The notes under the pieces are model-generated. The model was given only the letters and a program-made list of their open reading frames with translations, did no database searches and had not been told where the DNA came from. From Folioceros fuciformis (taxonomy: Eukaryota; Anthocerotophyta; Anthocerotopsida; Anthocerotales): 64,000 nt of DNA. Numbering within the stretch: position 1 is the first letter of the stretch; each line of letters starts with the position of its first letter. The position numbers and the translations under genes were made by a program. Positions 1 to 10,939 of the stretch are shown piece by piece. The stretch spans positions 779,144-843,143 of the forward strand of contig JBNGIO010006317.1 in NCBI GenBank assembly GCA_049999805.1, given 5' to 3'.

Positions 1-594
1 CCCGAGCTGAAGAAAAGTGCCGAGCTGACTCCAAGAGGACTTGGAAACATGGCAATGCGCCAAGTTTCAAGCATTCGTGTGAGAAAGTGTTCTCTACTTC
101 GTTCCCTCTCAGATTCCACAGCTGCCAAGCTCGGGATGAACTGCTCAGGGGTGCACCTCACCTCATTTACATCTCAGATTGTTGGACAGAAAATCGATGA
201 CTTCGGAGGTTTTCATAAGTTGATACCAACCCACGACGACATGACCTACCCCCTCTTTCAAGCTTGTTGTTCAAGACAGCTCCGGCCCGCCAATTCAAGC
301 CCCATTCGAAGATGAGCCGTGGCATCCCGTGCAATCCACAGGCCGACACATTCACGACGCGTTCGGAACAAGTGGATTCGGACTAGTGGCTGCTGGCTAC
401 ACTCTCTTGAGGAGCTGCACGTGATCACAGATTGGGAGGCTAAGCCAGCCTATTTCACCAGGGACGCCCCACTAGGCAATGGGGCCCATGTCTAATGGTT
501 TCGTGGAAGGTTGGCAAAATGATCACAGAGCGGACTGAGTCAAGCAAGCACACTGACACTACACACTTGGGCACTGGGTATGGCCTCGGTATTA
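1..594. other. 3' flank of PPR gene 1, no gene seen
   Basis: I see no coding sequence that resembles a known protein on either strand. This stretch lies downstream of the minus-strand PPR gene and probably includes its 3' untranslated region. Confidence 0.4.
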
Positions 595-3312
595 TCACGG
601 TCGACCCTTGCAACTGCAAAAACCAGCTGCGAATCGATGCACACGGTACCCATCCCTTACAACGATGTCTCTCTGTTCAAGTCTGGACAAGATCTCTGTG
701 GAGCTGTGGCAGTCGCTGCACATGCGTAGATTCTTCGTTACGACCAGAGGTGTTCCACTCTGAGTGTTCAAGAGACCAAACGCCAGAGCTAGCTTCTCAG
801 CATGCCCACAGAGCATATCATCTGTTTCCTTCTCACACAGTGGCTTCAGCACCAACTTCCTGTGAGGTACGTGGCCTCCTTCCTGCTTCAGACGTGCATT
901 CGTGCTCTCTACCTTGAGGGCAATATCCTCCCTCCCTTCTCCTACCAGAAATCGATGTACCTCCTTATTTACCTCAATGGTTGCCACGGCGGGTTCCTTG
1001 TTAGCTCCTGCTACCCTTCTCTGCGTTTCAATCCTGTCTACATCCGTCCACCTACCTGCATCTGCGTAGGCATTGGCCATGAGCACGTATGCAGATGCCT
1101 CCAGGGGCTCCAGCCTAACAATGCTTTCAAAACACCGCATCGCCCTCTCGACATCCCCATGACTTTTGCAGGCGTTCAACAAGGACCTCAAGCCCACAAC
1201 ATCACGCTGGCCCTCACACGACAAAAGCATCTGCTCGGCCTCGTCCAAATAGCCGGCACGCCCAAGAAGATCGACCATGCAATTGTGATGCTCAACTGTA
1301 GGTTCGAGGCCATGCTGTCCAGCCATGGAATCAAAGAGCTTGCGACCCTCGTGGACCAAACCCTCATGACTGCAGGCTACTAGAAGGCAAGTAAAAGTAG
1401 CACCATCAGGCTGAATACCGGCAACTAACATCTCCTCAAAACACGCTAGTGCTCTGTGACCATCGTCGCAAGTACCATACCCGGATATCAGCGCCGTCCA
1501 TACAACCACGTCCTTCATCGCCATGCCGTCAAACACCTGGCGTGCATGTTCCAGATCGCCACACTTTGCATACATGTCCACCAGGCAGGTGGCCACCATT
1601 AAGTCACCCAGCAGTCCTCTTTCAACAATCTGTTTGTGCAGCTGCTTTCCCTTCTGTAAGGCACCAGTGCTTCTACAGGCCTTCAGGAGACTAGCAAAAG
1701 TAACACGGTCGGCCAGAATGAGGCCGTCCTGCTCCATCTGGCCATACAGACGAAGTGCCTCATGTCCAAGCCCTTGCTGGGCATATTCAGCAATCAAGGC
1801 ATTCCACATAACCACGTCTTTGGTGTTCATGCTGTCAAAAAGACGGCGTGCCTCTTCCAGTTCACCACATTTTGCATACCCAGCAATCACAGAATTCCAT
1901 GTAACCACATCCTTCGAGTTCATACTGTCAAAAACCTGACGTGCATCTTTCAGTTCACCACATTTGGCATACATGTCCACCAGGCAGTTGCCCACCACTA
2001 TGTCGTCCAGCAGCTCCCTTTCCACAATCTGCGAGTGAAGCTGCCTGCCCTTCTGTAACGCACCAGTGCTTCCACAGGCCTTCAAAAGGCAGGCAAAAGT
2101 AAAATGGTCAGCCGAAATGAGGCCCGACTGCTCCATCTGTCCATACAGCGCCAGCGCCTCACGTCCCAGCCCTTGCTGGGCATACCCAGCAATCAAGGCA
2201 TTCCATGTGACCACATCCTTTCTGCTCATGCTGTTAAATACCTGGCGTGCATCTTTCAGTTCGCCACATTTCGCATACATGTCCACCAGGCAATTGTTAA
2301 CAAACAAGTTAGCAGGAATACCACTGCGCAACACGTCACAGTGCACTTTCCTGCCAGATTCCAAGTCGGCAGCAAATGCACAAGCTTGAAGGGCAGCCAC
2401 AAAGACCTGACCATTCGCCTTCAGCCCTGACCTACGCATCTTAAGGTAGAGTTGTACGGCCTCTTTAGGTTTCCCATGCTTGGCATGTGCGTTGATTATA
2501 GAAGACCACATGAAGGCATCTGGTTTGCCCACCCTGGTGAACACATCCGTGGCCTCCTGCAGCCTTCCCCCACTGGCATACATCCGCAGTACATGGTTTC
2601 CCAGATAAGTATTCGACTCGTACCCAAGTTTGACAATAAGATCATGAACTCGTCGCCCCACAGCCACATCCCTCTTAAAGGCACACAGTTTCAGCACGGT
2701 ATACAACAAAGACAGAGAAACAGAAGAGCCTGTCCGTGCCAAAACCTCCAGGGCTCCAGCGGCCTCAGCAAGCTTCCCCTGCTCACAAAAAGTGGTCACA
2801 GAAACAGCTGTCACGAGCCCGATTCCCGATCCTCCCCGCACGCCAGGGCCAGGCTTATTCAGACAGATGCCCTCGGCCGGAGAGGCGCCATGACTCATCT
2901 GCACAACGACCTGCTCATCACCCCAAGCTGGCTCGAAATCGTTCAACCACATCGCCTTGCCTGACCCCTCACGCCGTATGTCCGGCGCAGGGCAGCTGTT
3001 CTCATCTTGTCTGTCGTCCCACCACATGGTAGGGCCCGGAGAAAAGTGTTGCCACAATTGCTCCTGCTCCTGGCGAGGACCATGGCTGGATACCCCGTCC
3101 CTACACACAAAATCACTCGCAAGTGGAAATGCTTCCCTCCTCGCACTGCCACTACTGCTCCTGAACGCCTGCTTGCCTGCCGGAGCTCGAATCCCTGATG
3201 ATGCCAAATGACCGGGATCTCCTCGTAGAATCCCTGTACACACAAAAATTCGTCGGGTCCACGAAAATCCCCGCCGCCGCATCGCCTTGGGGTGCAGCCA
3301 GAACCCGAACAC
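595..3312 (-). CDS. PLS-class PPR protein with DYW:KP (GRP-ending) deaminase domain
   Basis: Single-exon gene, 905 residues. The N-terminus is basic and Ser/Arg-rich, like an organellar targeting peptide. Residues about 84-135 hold a degenerate OSB-type PDF motif (WWDDR, PDI, MWLND, PAW). PPR repeats fill about 165-690, with PLS-type signatures such as VDMYAKCGELKDA and VVTWNALIAGYAQQG. E1/E2 domains follow, then a deaminase domain from about residue 812. The zinc site is intact: H837-A-E839 and C865-x-x-C868. Two features mark the DYW:KP subtype: the LVLKPL stretch near the domain start, and the last residues CSCKGRP where ordinary editing factors end in DYW. Known for the family: DYW proteins deaminate C to U in organelle transcripts, and the KP/GRP form drives U-to-C editing. 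Inferred: this is a U-to-C editing factor in mitochondria or plastids. The target is unknown. It is a close paralogue of the gene at 16711-19902. The start is the first ATG of the open frame. Confidence 0.9.
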   Translation of the reverse strand: MFGFWLHPKAMRRRGFSWTRRIFVCTGILRGDPGHLASSGIRAPAGKQAFRSSSGSARREAFPLASDFVCRDGVSSHGPRQEQEQLWQHFSPGPTMWWDDRQDENSCPAPDIRREGSGKAMWLNDFEPAWGDEQVVVQMSHGASPAEGICLNKPGPGVRGGSGIGLVTAVSVTTFCEQGKLAEAAGALEVLARTGSSVSLSLLYTVLKLCAFKRDVAVGRRVHDLIVKLGYESNTYLGNHVLRMYASGGRLQEATDVFTRVGKPDAFMWSSIINAHAKHGKPKEAVQLYLKMRRSGLKANGQVFVAALQACAFAADLESGRKVHCDVLRSGIPANLFVNNCLVDMYAKCGELKDARQVFNSMSRKDVVTWNALIAGYAQQGLGREALALYGQMEQSGLISADHFTFACLLKACGSTGALQKGRQLHSQIVERELLDDIVVGNCLVDMYAKCGELKDARQVFDSMNSKDVVTWNSVIAGYAKCGELEEARRLFDSMNTKDVVMWNALIAEYAQQGLGHEALRLYGQMEQDGLILADRVTFASLLKACRSTGALQKGKQLHKQIVERGLLGDLMVATCLVDMYAKCGDLEHARQVFDGMAMKDVVVWTALISGYGTCDDGHRALACFEEMLVAGIQPDGATFTCLLVACSHEGLVHEGRKLFDSMAGQHGLEPTVEHHNCMVDLLGRAGYLDEAEQMLLSCEGQRDVVGLRSLLNACKSHGDVERAMRCFESIVRLEPLEASAYVLMANAYADAGRWTDVDRIETQRRVAGANKEPAVATIEVNKEVHRFLVGEGREDIALKVESTNARLKQEGGHVPHRKLVLKPLCEKETDDMLCGHAEKLALAFGLLNTQSGTPLVVTKNLRMCSDCHSSTEILSRLEQRDIVVRDGYRVHRFAAGFCSCKGRP

Positions 3313-4183
3313 CGTCCTGCAATCGCAGGCTTCAACTGCGGAATGTCCCCCGTAGGCTGTGAGAGGGGTGGACGACGCTGTGGAGGATTTGTTTTGTTCT
3401 TTTCTTCATAAACGAACCATTTATTTTGATGTATACAGAACAGAGTCAAGTCCTTCCACGCTCTTTTGGTGCAGACAGAGCGAGCATCTTTGCTGCTGGT
3501 AGATGTTCCTTCACACTCTTTTGGTTCAGAGGACACATGTTCTCCCTCGCACCCTCTTCAAACGAAGACATAGCCATGGAGTCACCCTCCAAAATCCAAG
3601 CCAGATAGAACTAAGTGAGATCCAAAATCTACACACTAAGCAAGATTGAGGGTGAATATTAAAGTAATTTCTAGTACAATATTCGTGGGGAAATCATTTC
3701 GAAGCCTTACAGGAGAGTCGGTGAGGTGACGACGTCTTGAAAAGATTTTGTGGACGATTTCAAGGTGCATCTCCTGGGAAGACGCAGAGATGTGCAGTGG
3801 TCCCGAGCAAAGCACATAGAGAGGAGCGAGGACGGGGCCCACTGGCGGGTAATACCTACCTGAAGCGAGCGAGGTAGTCCCTCGCATGTGGCACCATTCC
3901 CATTCCAGCACCCGAGATGCAGAGAAGTCATCATCATGTGTCCGCACAGCGTCACGAGCAACCTCTGCCCGTGTCTCTCGATCTGCTCTTGGTGTTTACT
4001 GCGCACTCCGGAATGGCAGAGGCTGACAGTGTGTGTTGCAAGGCAGCAGCTCCACCTTCAGCTGGCCCAGAGGCGAAGGCTGAAGCTGAAGCTGAAGAAG
4101 AAGAAGAAGAAGCTGTGCGAGCCCTTTCGTCTCCAGGACCTCCGTCTTGCTGCACCCCGCTGCTGCGATTTGCGCGTCGGGCC
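3313..4183. promoter_or_regulatory. Divergent promoter region between PPR gene 1 and the GH79 gene
   Basis: About 870 bp between the ATG of the minus-strand PPR gene and the signal-peptide ATG of the plus-strand GH79 gene. It must hold both promoters and leaders. The GH79 reading frame stays open upstream to 3917, with in-frame ATGs at 3917 and 4013 and a GAAGAA tract near 4095-4112, so a longer N-terminus is possible. I see no clear TATA box. Confidence 0.45.
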
Positions 4184-6750
4184 ATGAAGCCGTTGATGTG
4201 GGCCGGCCTGGCCTTGTTCCTCGTGCTGTGCTGTACTCAGGGGACGCGCGTGGCGTGCGTACCCTGGTCTTCAAGAAAGGCGCCTGCCCAAGACGGGGTG
4301 GTGGTGGAGGAGGTGGAATTTGTGGTGCAGGGGGAGGACGTGGTTGCCACCATCGACGACGACTTCCTCTGCGCGACTCTCGACTGGTGGCCCCCCCAGA
4401 AGTGCGATTATGGTACCTGTAGTTGGGGGAACGCTTCCTTGCTTAATGTGGTATGTGGTGGGAGGTTCCGGTGCTGAGCTCTTTAAGGTTCCAGGAGGCT
4501 CCGGTACAGGATACGTGGTGGCACGGGCTTGATTAAGAGTGTTGCTCAAAGTGATCGGTGTTGGTGGGATTGTTGTTTGCAGGACCTGGCGAATCCGTTG
4601 CTGGAGCTCGCTCTTGCCGGTACAGGTGGCTTCTTCATGCAATTAGAGGTCAAGCATTTTGGAAAGTCACGTTCTTGGGCATGCATGCGTGTGGCATGAT
4701 GCCTTGTGTGTGTGAGTGTGGCAGCTCTGGCCCCGTTCAAGGTCCGGTTAGGAGGCTCTCTGCAAGACCAGATCGTGTACCAGGTCGGACTTTCGAATGC
4801 CAGTATGTGCGCACCACTGGTGCCCGACAGGTCGACCATGTTCGGTTTCTCGGGAGGTTGTTTTCCATTGTCTCGTTGGGACTCCTTGTCCAAGCTGTTC
4901 GCTAAAACCAGGTAAGCAAGCAAAGATGCCGAAACGGGCATGGCCGAGACCCAGGACAAGGATGGATTACGGTTCTCTTGTTCGTTCTGATCACTTGGTG
5001 TGACCTGCATGCCGCTCGATTTACTCGCTCTCGGTGCGCAGATCCACGGTAGCCTTCGGCCTGAATGCATTGTATGGGAGAATCCCCTCTCCGGGGGGAG
5101 GCTACAGCGGGCCATGGGACTCCTCCAATGCGGAAGCCTTCATCCGGTACACAGTGGAAAGAGGTTACGCAGTCCAGGCCTGGGAGTTCGGTACGTACGG
5201 TATAACCCTGGCAGCTGGCCAGGCAGCTGGAGCAGACAAGCGTCTTCCCCCACCCCTGTCACGGCCCAGGCTCAAGTGCTGATGCTGCAGAGAGCTTTTG
5301 CCTTAAGCCCCAGGTGGACTTGTGGGTGATACAGGTAACGAATTGGGAGGCCAGGGAGTCGGCACAACCATCTCTGCATCCCAGTTCGCGGAGGACGTGA
5401 AGAAGCTCAAGGGCAGCATAGCCGCAGCGTACGCGGGGCTCAAACCGCCTATCCTGGTGGCCCCCGACAGCTTCTTCGACCCGACGTGGTACGCGGAGAT
5501 GTTCCAGGACAGCGGTTACGGAGTGGTGGACGTTGCTAGCAGACACATTTACAACCTGGGCCCCGGTACGCGCACTAGCACTCCTGACCCATCCACTCTA
5601 CTCTGCCCTGCACTGCGCACACGATGCGATGCAATGCGATGCAAGGCAAGGCAAGGCAAGGCAAGCAGAGAATAACGTCACGCTAGCCTGACCGTGCAGG
5701 AAGCGACCCTGGGCTGATAAACAAGATCCTGGACCCGGACTACCTCGGCGGGGAAGCCCGCAATTACCAGGCGGTACAGACGGTGCTGCAGGAGCACGCA
5801 CCGTGGTGCGATGCCTGGATCGGGGAGGCTGGAGGCGCGTACAACAGCGGGAAGCACCTCGTCACGGACGCCTTTGTCTCAGGCTTCTGGTAACCAAGGC
5901 TCCAGCGTAATTGATAATGTTGCCATGTCCGTCAATGCTGTACTCACTCACCCTGAGGCACCCTCCTCCTCCTCCTTGTCCAGGTACGTGCACCAGCTGG
6001 GCATGGCTGCCTCGTTCAAAAACAAGGCATTCTGCCGGCAATCCCTCATCGGAGGCAACTACGGCCTGCTCAACACCACCACCTTTCACCCTAACCCCGA
6101 CTTCTACAGGTGAGCTTCCAAGAAGTCAAGATTGAATTTCCAGCATCGTCTGCTGTGGCTTTGGCTGGGGCAGCGGCCCGATGCTCCCGTCTCGTGTTGC
6201 CAGCGCCCTGCTGTGGAAGCGGCTAGTGGGGAAGAAGGTGCTTCGACCCGTCATAACGCTCAAGAGTCAAGCTCCTAAAAGCTTTCTTCGAGGCTACGTC
6301 CATTGCCACAAGGAGGACAAGGTATGGTATCATGCATCCCCCTATCTATTTTCCCATCCTCCCCGCTGCTAACAGTCGACAGCACAATATCAGGCATAAC
6401 GGCTCTTCCCTTATATTGGAATGTAGGGAAGCATCACCGTTATCCTACTCAACTTCAGCCGTAACACGACTCACTCGGTGAATATAGTCTCTGGGCTGGA
6501 ACCGGCTCGACAATCCTACAGAAGCGAACTCCTTTCCACAGGCTCACGGCTCGAGTACCATCTGTCCGCGCAGTCGCCCGACAGCCAGGAGGTCTGGCTC
6601 AATGCAAGGCCCTTGACCATCTCTGACCGCGGCCATCTTCCGATACTTGCTCCAACAGAGGCACCCATGTACTCTCCCGTTCAAGTACAGCCTCTCTCCA
6701 TCGTATTCGTGGTGGTGCCCCAGGTCGATCTACCAGCTTGCTTCAAGTAG
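4184..6750 (+). CDS. Heparanase-like glycoside hydrolase family 79 protein, secreted
   Basis: Nine exons by splice-site reading: 4184-4450, 4583-4619, 4725-4911, 5042-5190, 5335-5565, 5700-5889, 5984-6109, 6204-6321 and 6427-6750. Phases agree and give 542 residues. The start is the ATG before a clear signal peptide (MKPLMWAGLALFLVLCC). Conserved blocks follow in the order of plant heparanase-like proteins: ATLDWWPPQKCDYGTCSWGN, VRLGGSLQDQ, FGFSGGC, FGLNALYGR, WEFGNE, IYNLGPG, WIGEAGGAYNSG, YVHQLGMAASF, LIGGNYGLLNTTTF and a C-terminal beta domain ending SIVFVVVPQVDLPACFK. The GH79 proton donor is Glu of WEFGNE (about 216; its codons span the exon 4/5 junction) and the nucleophile is Glu of WIGEAGG (about 333). 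Family members are apoplastic beta-glucuronidases acting on arabinogalactan-protein side chains; that role is inferred here. Exon 2 is only 37 bp. The 3' end faces the actin gene. Confidence 0.93.
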
Positions 6751-7104
6751 ATTGCATAACCTCAACTACTAACCGTATTCATTAGGATGAACACCCGCTT
6801 GAGCAGACAGCTCAAGAACTGTATTATCGATAAAAGGCATTACAAGACTAAGAATTGAGGGGCGGGCAGAAGAGGGACTTTTGAGAGTGAACCTAGGCCA
6901 CGTTCCATGAGCTGTGTGAAGACCAGGCGGCGGTAACCCAGAAATAACTGTCCGCTATGTCTATTAGCAGTACAAACCACTGAACTGTCGTACCCCCACC
7001 TCAACAACTATTACGGATTGCCAAGACCAATGCTAAGCATCTCCATAACCAAAAAAAGTCTTATCACCGGGGCGGTCAGACGTGAGAAACCTGATACTAC
7101 ACAT
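6751..7104. other. Convergent 3' regions of GH79 and actin genes
   Basis: About 350 bp between the GH79 stop and the actin stop on the other strand. It should contain both 3' untranslated regions and polyadenylation sites. No gene is seen. Confidence 0.5.
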
Positions 7105-8560
7105 CTAGAAGCACTTCCTGTGGACAATCGGAGGGCCCGACTCATCGTACTCGCTCTTCGCAATCCACATCTGCACAAAGGCAATGCATATGCCAGGAGG
7201 GTCAAATACCCGTTTTGACCACGTTGCGCAACACAGAAGGACACGACACTACAGAGAATAATACATACCTGCTGGAAGGTGCTCAGAGATGCCAATATGG
7301 ATCCTCCGATCCATACACTGTACTTCCTTTCCGGAGGAGCCACCACCTTGATCTTCATGCTGCTCGGGGCCAGAGCCGTGATCTCTTTGCTCATTCGGTC
7401 AGCAATACCCGGGAACATAGTTGTTCCTCCACTGAGCACGATGTTGCCATACAGATCCTTACGGATATCCACATCACACTTCATGATGGAGTTATAAGTG
7501 GTCTCGTGGATACCAGCAGCCTCCATACCGATGAGCGATGGCTGGAACAAGACCTCAGGGCACCTGAACCGTTCCGAGCCGATAGTAATCACCTGTCCAT
7601 CAGGAAGCTCGAAGCTTTTCTCCAGCGTGGAGCTGGCACGCGCGGTATCCAGTTCCTGCTCGAAGTCAATGGCAACATAGGCCAGCTTCTCCTTCATGTC
7701 CCGGACAATTTCCCGCTCTGCTGTGGTGGTAAAGGAGTAGCCGCGCTCAGTGAGAATCTTCATGAGACAATCAGTCAGATCCCGCCCGGCAAGATCCAGA
7801 CGCAGGATGGCATGGGGAAGGGCGTAACCCTCATAGATGGGCACTGTGTGAGTTACTCCATCACCAGAATCAAGCACAATACCTGGATGGCCAGCCAGTA
7901 CAAACGTCAGCGACCAGGGCACCCAAACCAGGTCTATCACTTAACAGACGCAGGCAGGCCTTAAACTGAACACTCACCGGTAGTACGTCCACTGGCATAC
8001 AACGACAGCACTGCCTGGATTGCCACGTACATGGCCGGGGCATTGAAGGTCTCAAACATAATCTGAGTCATCTTCTCCCGGTTAGCTTTGGGGTTCAGGG
8101 GAGCCTCAGTAAGCAACACCGGGTGCTCCTCGGGGGCAACCCGCAGCTCGTTGTAGAAAGTATGATGCCAGATCTTCTCCATGTCATCCCAGTTGGTAAC
8201 GATACCATGCTCGATCGGGTACTTCAGGGTCAGGATACCACGCTTAGACTGTGCCTCATCACCAACGTAAGCATCCTTCTGACCCATGCCGACCATCACA
8301 CCTGTGTGCCGCGGACGTCCCACGATGCTCGGGAACACAGCTCGAGGAGCATCATCTCCTGCAAAACCAGCCTGCACAACCCGCCAAACCAATTCATCGG
8401 AACCAGACCCTAGAACCGACTTCCATCCACATAAGCGGAACAACCACACCGTCCACATCCAGATAAGGCGGCTCCTAACCTTGACCATTCCGGAACCATT
8501 GTCACAGACGAGTGGCTGGATGTCCTCGGGATCGCCACCGCTAGCCAATCTTTCGGCCAT
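7105..8560 (-). CDS. ACT: Actin
   Basis: Four coding exons on the minus strand: 8560-8480, 8371-7978, 7882-7269 and 7170-7105, giving 384 residues. The protein is nearly canonical plant actin throughout, including [40 protein letters not shown] and the ending [11 protein letters not shown]. Introns fall after GMVK, inside the Gly of TTG|IVLD, and after FQQ before MWIAK. These are the conserved plant actin positions, so this is a real gene and not a processed copy. A CTGCAG acceptor 11 bp before the ATG suggests the usual leader intron, with a possible donor near 8777. The odd feature is the N-terminus, [16 protein letters not shown], about seven residues longer than the usual 377-residue plant actin (MADxEDIQP). 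Function: cytoskeletal microfilaments. Expression is likely strong and constitutive. Confidence 0.97.
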
Positions 8561-9341
8561 TTCTCAAAGCCCTGCAGATCAGCGCACACAAGTCAGCAGC
8601 CGGGAACTCGAGATTGCACACCAAGATCAGCCGATGTGCAGGAAGAAAGCTCCTCCTAGCAGATCGAGCCAGCAACAAGCCAGATCGGGGGCTGCACATC
8701 AGTCCGCCGCCACACGATAACTCAAGGTAGCTACGCAGCTCCGTCACAAGCCAGATCCGGCAACCCTGGACCCCTCACCCGCTACACCCGACCGATCGGC
8801 CCCGCGCCGCTCGCAAGCCACCGCCTGGCCCTCGCCTGTGCTACCTCCCGCACCGGCCGGCTCCGCGCGGTGCACTACACGGCTATACTCTGCTCTGCTC
8901 TGCTCTGCTCCCGACTACTGCTGGATGCCGCTCAACACTGGCAAAGTAGCCCGCCCTCACGGGCAATAAAGCGGAAGAAAGCGAGCCGAGCCGCGGTGGT
9001 GCAGGAACGCAGAGGTGAGCGGGAGAGGAGCGCGAGAAAGCGGGCAGGCAACGGAGAAAGAGAGGAGCCAGGGATGTCGAGTTGCGGGGGAGGAGAGAGA
9101 GAGAGAGCACGGCCTCTGCGGGGGAGAACGCGCGGGCGAAACCTGACCCCGGATTTGAAAACCTGGGCGAAAACAGGGTGATATTTTTCGAAAAAGAATC
9201 GTGCAGCCAATAAATGTGCGGCAATGTTAAGCACCAGCCGAGCACGAAACGCGTGTGGGGGGCCAAAAATGAGGCTCTGGTGCGAAAAACGACGACCTTC
9301 GTGTTGCCGGGCCGCGGGCTGCGAGTGGCGCTGTCATTAGG
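8561..9341 (-). promoter_or_regulatory. ACT: Actin leader, leader intron and promoter region
   Basis: Upstream of the actin ATG. A 3' splice site ending at 8572 lies 11 bp before the ATG, as in most plant actin genes. A GTGAGG at about 8777-8772 is a plausible donor. Further up are CTCTG repeats (8888-8910) and GA-rich tracts near 9045-9110, which can act as core promoter elements in plants. The limits are inferred. Confidence 0.4.
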
Positions 9342-9441
9342 NNNNNNNNNNNNNNNNNNNNNNNNNNNNNNNNNNNNNNNNNNNNNNNNNNNNNNNNNNN
9401 NNNNNNNNNNNNNNNNNNNNNNNNNNNNNNNNNNNNNNNNN
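9342..9441. other. Assembly gap (100 N)
   Basis: Exactly 100 N, a standard placeholder length. The nine bases before the gap (GTCATTAGG) are repeated as the first nine bases after it, so the contig ends may simply overlap. Confidence 0.95.
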
Positions 9442-10939
9442 GTCATTAGGTTAGGGCAGGTTTCGCCGAGAGGAATTCGCCTGAACGCGCGGGGCCGTAC
9501 GCGCAGCGGGCGGGAGAGGCATCGTGGCCGTCAGGAGGGAACATCGGGGCAATCGCGGCCGTCCCACTGCTTGAGCACAAGCCCTAACCCCAATTCCTCC
9601 TTCACCCTAGCGTAAACCTTTGGTCAGAGAATGACAAAATGGCAATGACTCACGTTCCACTTCACGTAGGAGGCAGCACTGAGAGCAAAACAGGCTGTCA
9701 TGTCCAGCCCACTCGCACCTCGCTCGTGGGCCCCCGTCCAGAGTCCGCGGCATTGCCTCTTGTCCACGGCCTAAAGAAAGCAACCGGCTAGCGGGGGTGA
9801 GGCGAGATTCGGACACATGCGTGCGCGGGTGCCCCCGGTTACCTCCACCGGGACGCGGGCAAATACTTTGACAACGCGGTTAGGACTGAACGGGATCGGA
9901 AATATCTCGTTTCGGTTTTCCACTGCGGAACCGGTTCCGCACTGTGAGGGCAAGCGGCTGGTTTGTCAGGATGCCGGGCCAGCGGTAGGTGCGAAGGGAA
10001 GTGTCCGGCCGGGTGGTTTGAGCTTGAGTTGTTGATGCGGCGGGTTTACGCTTTAGCATGAATTCTTGGAGGCGGAACGGTTTAAGGTAAACTCAGATTG
10101 GATTCCCTCCTGAAGGCAGGTGTTTGAGGAAGCTATCGGTGTTCATCCTGTTCAATTTGGTTGTAGGATCCTTTATGTGTTTGCGGTTTTTCGAGCTCCT
10201 TCACCTGGCACCAGCTAATGAAATGTCAAGGGACTAGAGCGCTGTTTGCAACTGGCGCTAGGTTCCAGCTACTTGTTTTCCACAAATGCTTCACTGTGTG
10301 AGACAGTTGACGATGAGAGACCTAAAATGGTTGGTCTGTGACTTCCAGGAAGGCCCCCCCAGGCAGTGACCCTGTTTTCCGTGGAGCTTTGGTGTCACTG
10401 TCGATGTCTTCGGTTGGCAGCACCCTGTTTAGAATGACCAGTCCACAGTCCGATCGTCACGCGCTTGACCAAGGAACAGACGTGTTTCGACCACTATCGA
10501 GCTGGAGTTTCATGGAAGTGCATGCCCGAGCTGAGGTCGTCCCTGCGGACCGATGCAAGGATGGAACTGGTGTTTCAAAAGGTCCCAGGTGAGACGATTG
10601 TGGTTCACACTAAACGTGTGTGTTTGACGATTCCAACCTCCGATACGCACGAGGGAACTGTTTTCTAATCGCATACTCATAGCAGCTTGGGAAACGGGGT
10701 TCGCATTTAGGGTTCAGGGCCACATGTTTCACTCCCCCAGGATAACCAAGACGGCACATGGACACACTTCAGGATTAATGGGAACCTCGTGCATCTGTGG
10801 AATTTTCACTTTTGCTTTCATTCTGGGGCCTGCTTCCCGGATCACGCTACGTCGTAAGAGAAGGGCTGGCCAGGCCCTCCTCCACCTGTTTGCTTCTAGC
10901 GACTTAGAGAGACCGGCGTGAGGAGGCAGAGGATGTGCA
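9442..10939. other. No gene recognised; upstream of the NTPase gene
   Basis: About 1.5 kb without a recognisable protein. It probably contains the promoter and leader of the NTPase gene at 10940. Short open frames at 10338-10592 and 10465-10668 do not resemble known proteins. Confidence 0.4.

Noticed and set aside
7215-7964. 249-residue open frame on the plus strand
   Set aside because: It is antisense to actin exon 3, whose coding sequence is unambiguous.
8883-9446. Open frames running through the N gap
   Set aside because: The N stretch is translated as unknown residues. The real parts are low-complexity Arg/Ser-rich sequence in the actin promoter region.
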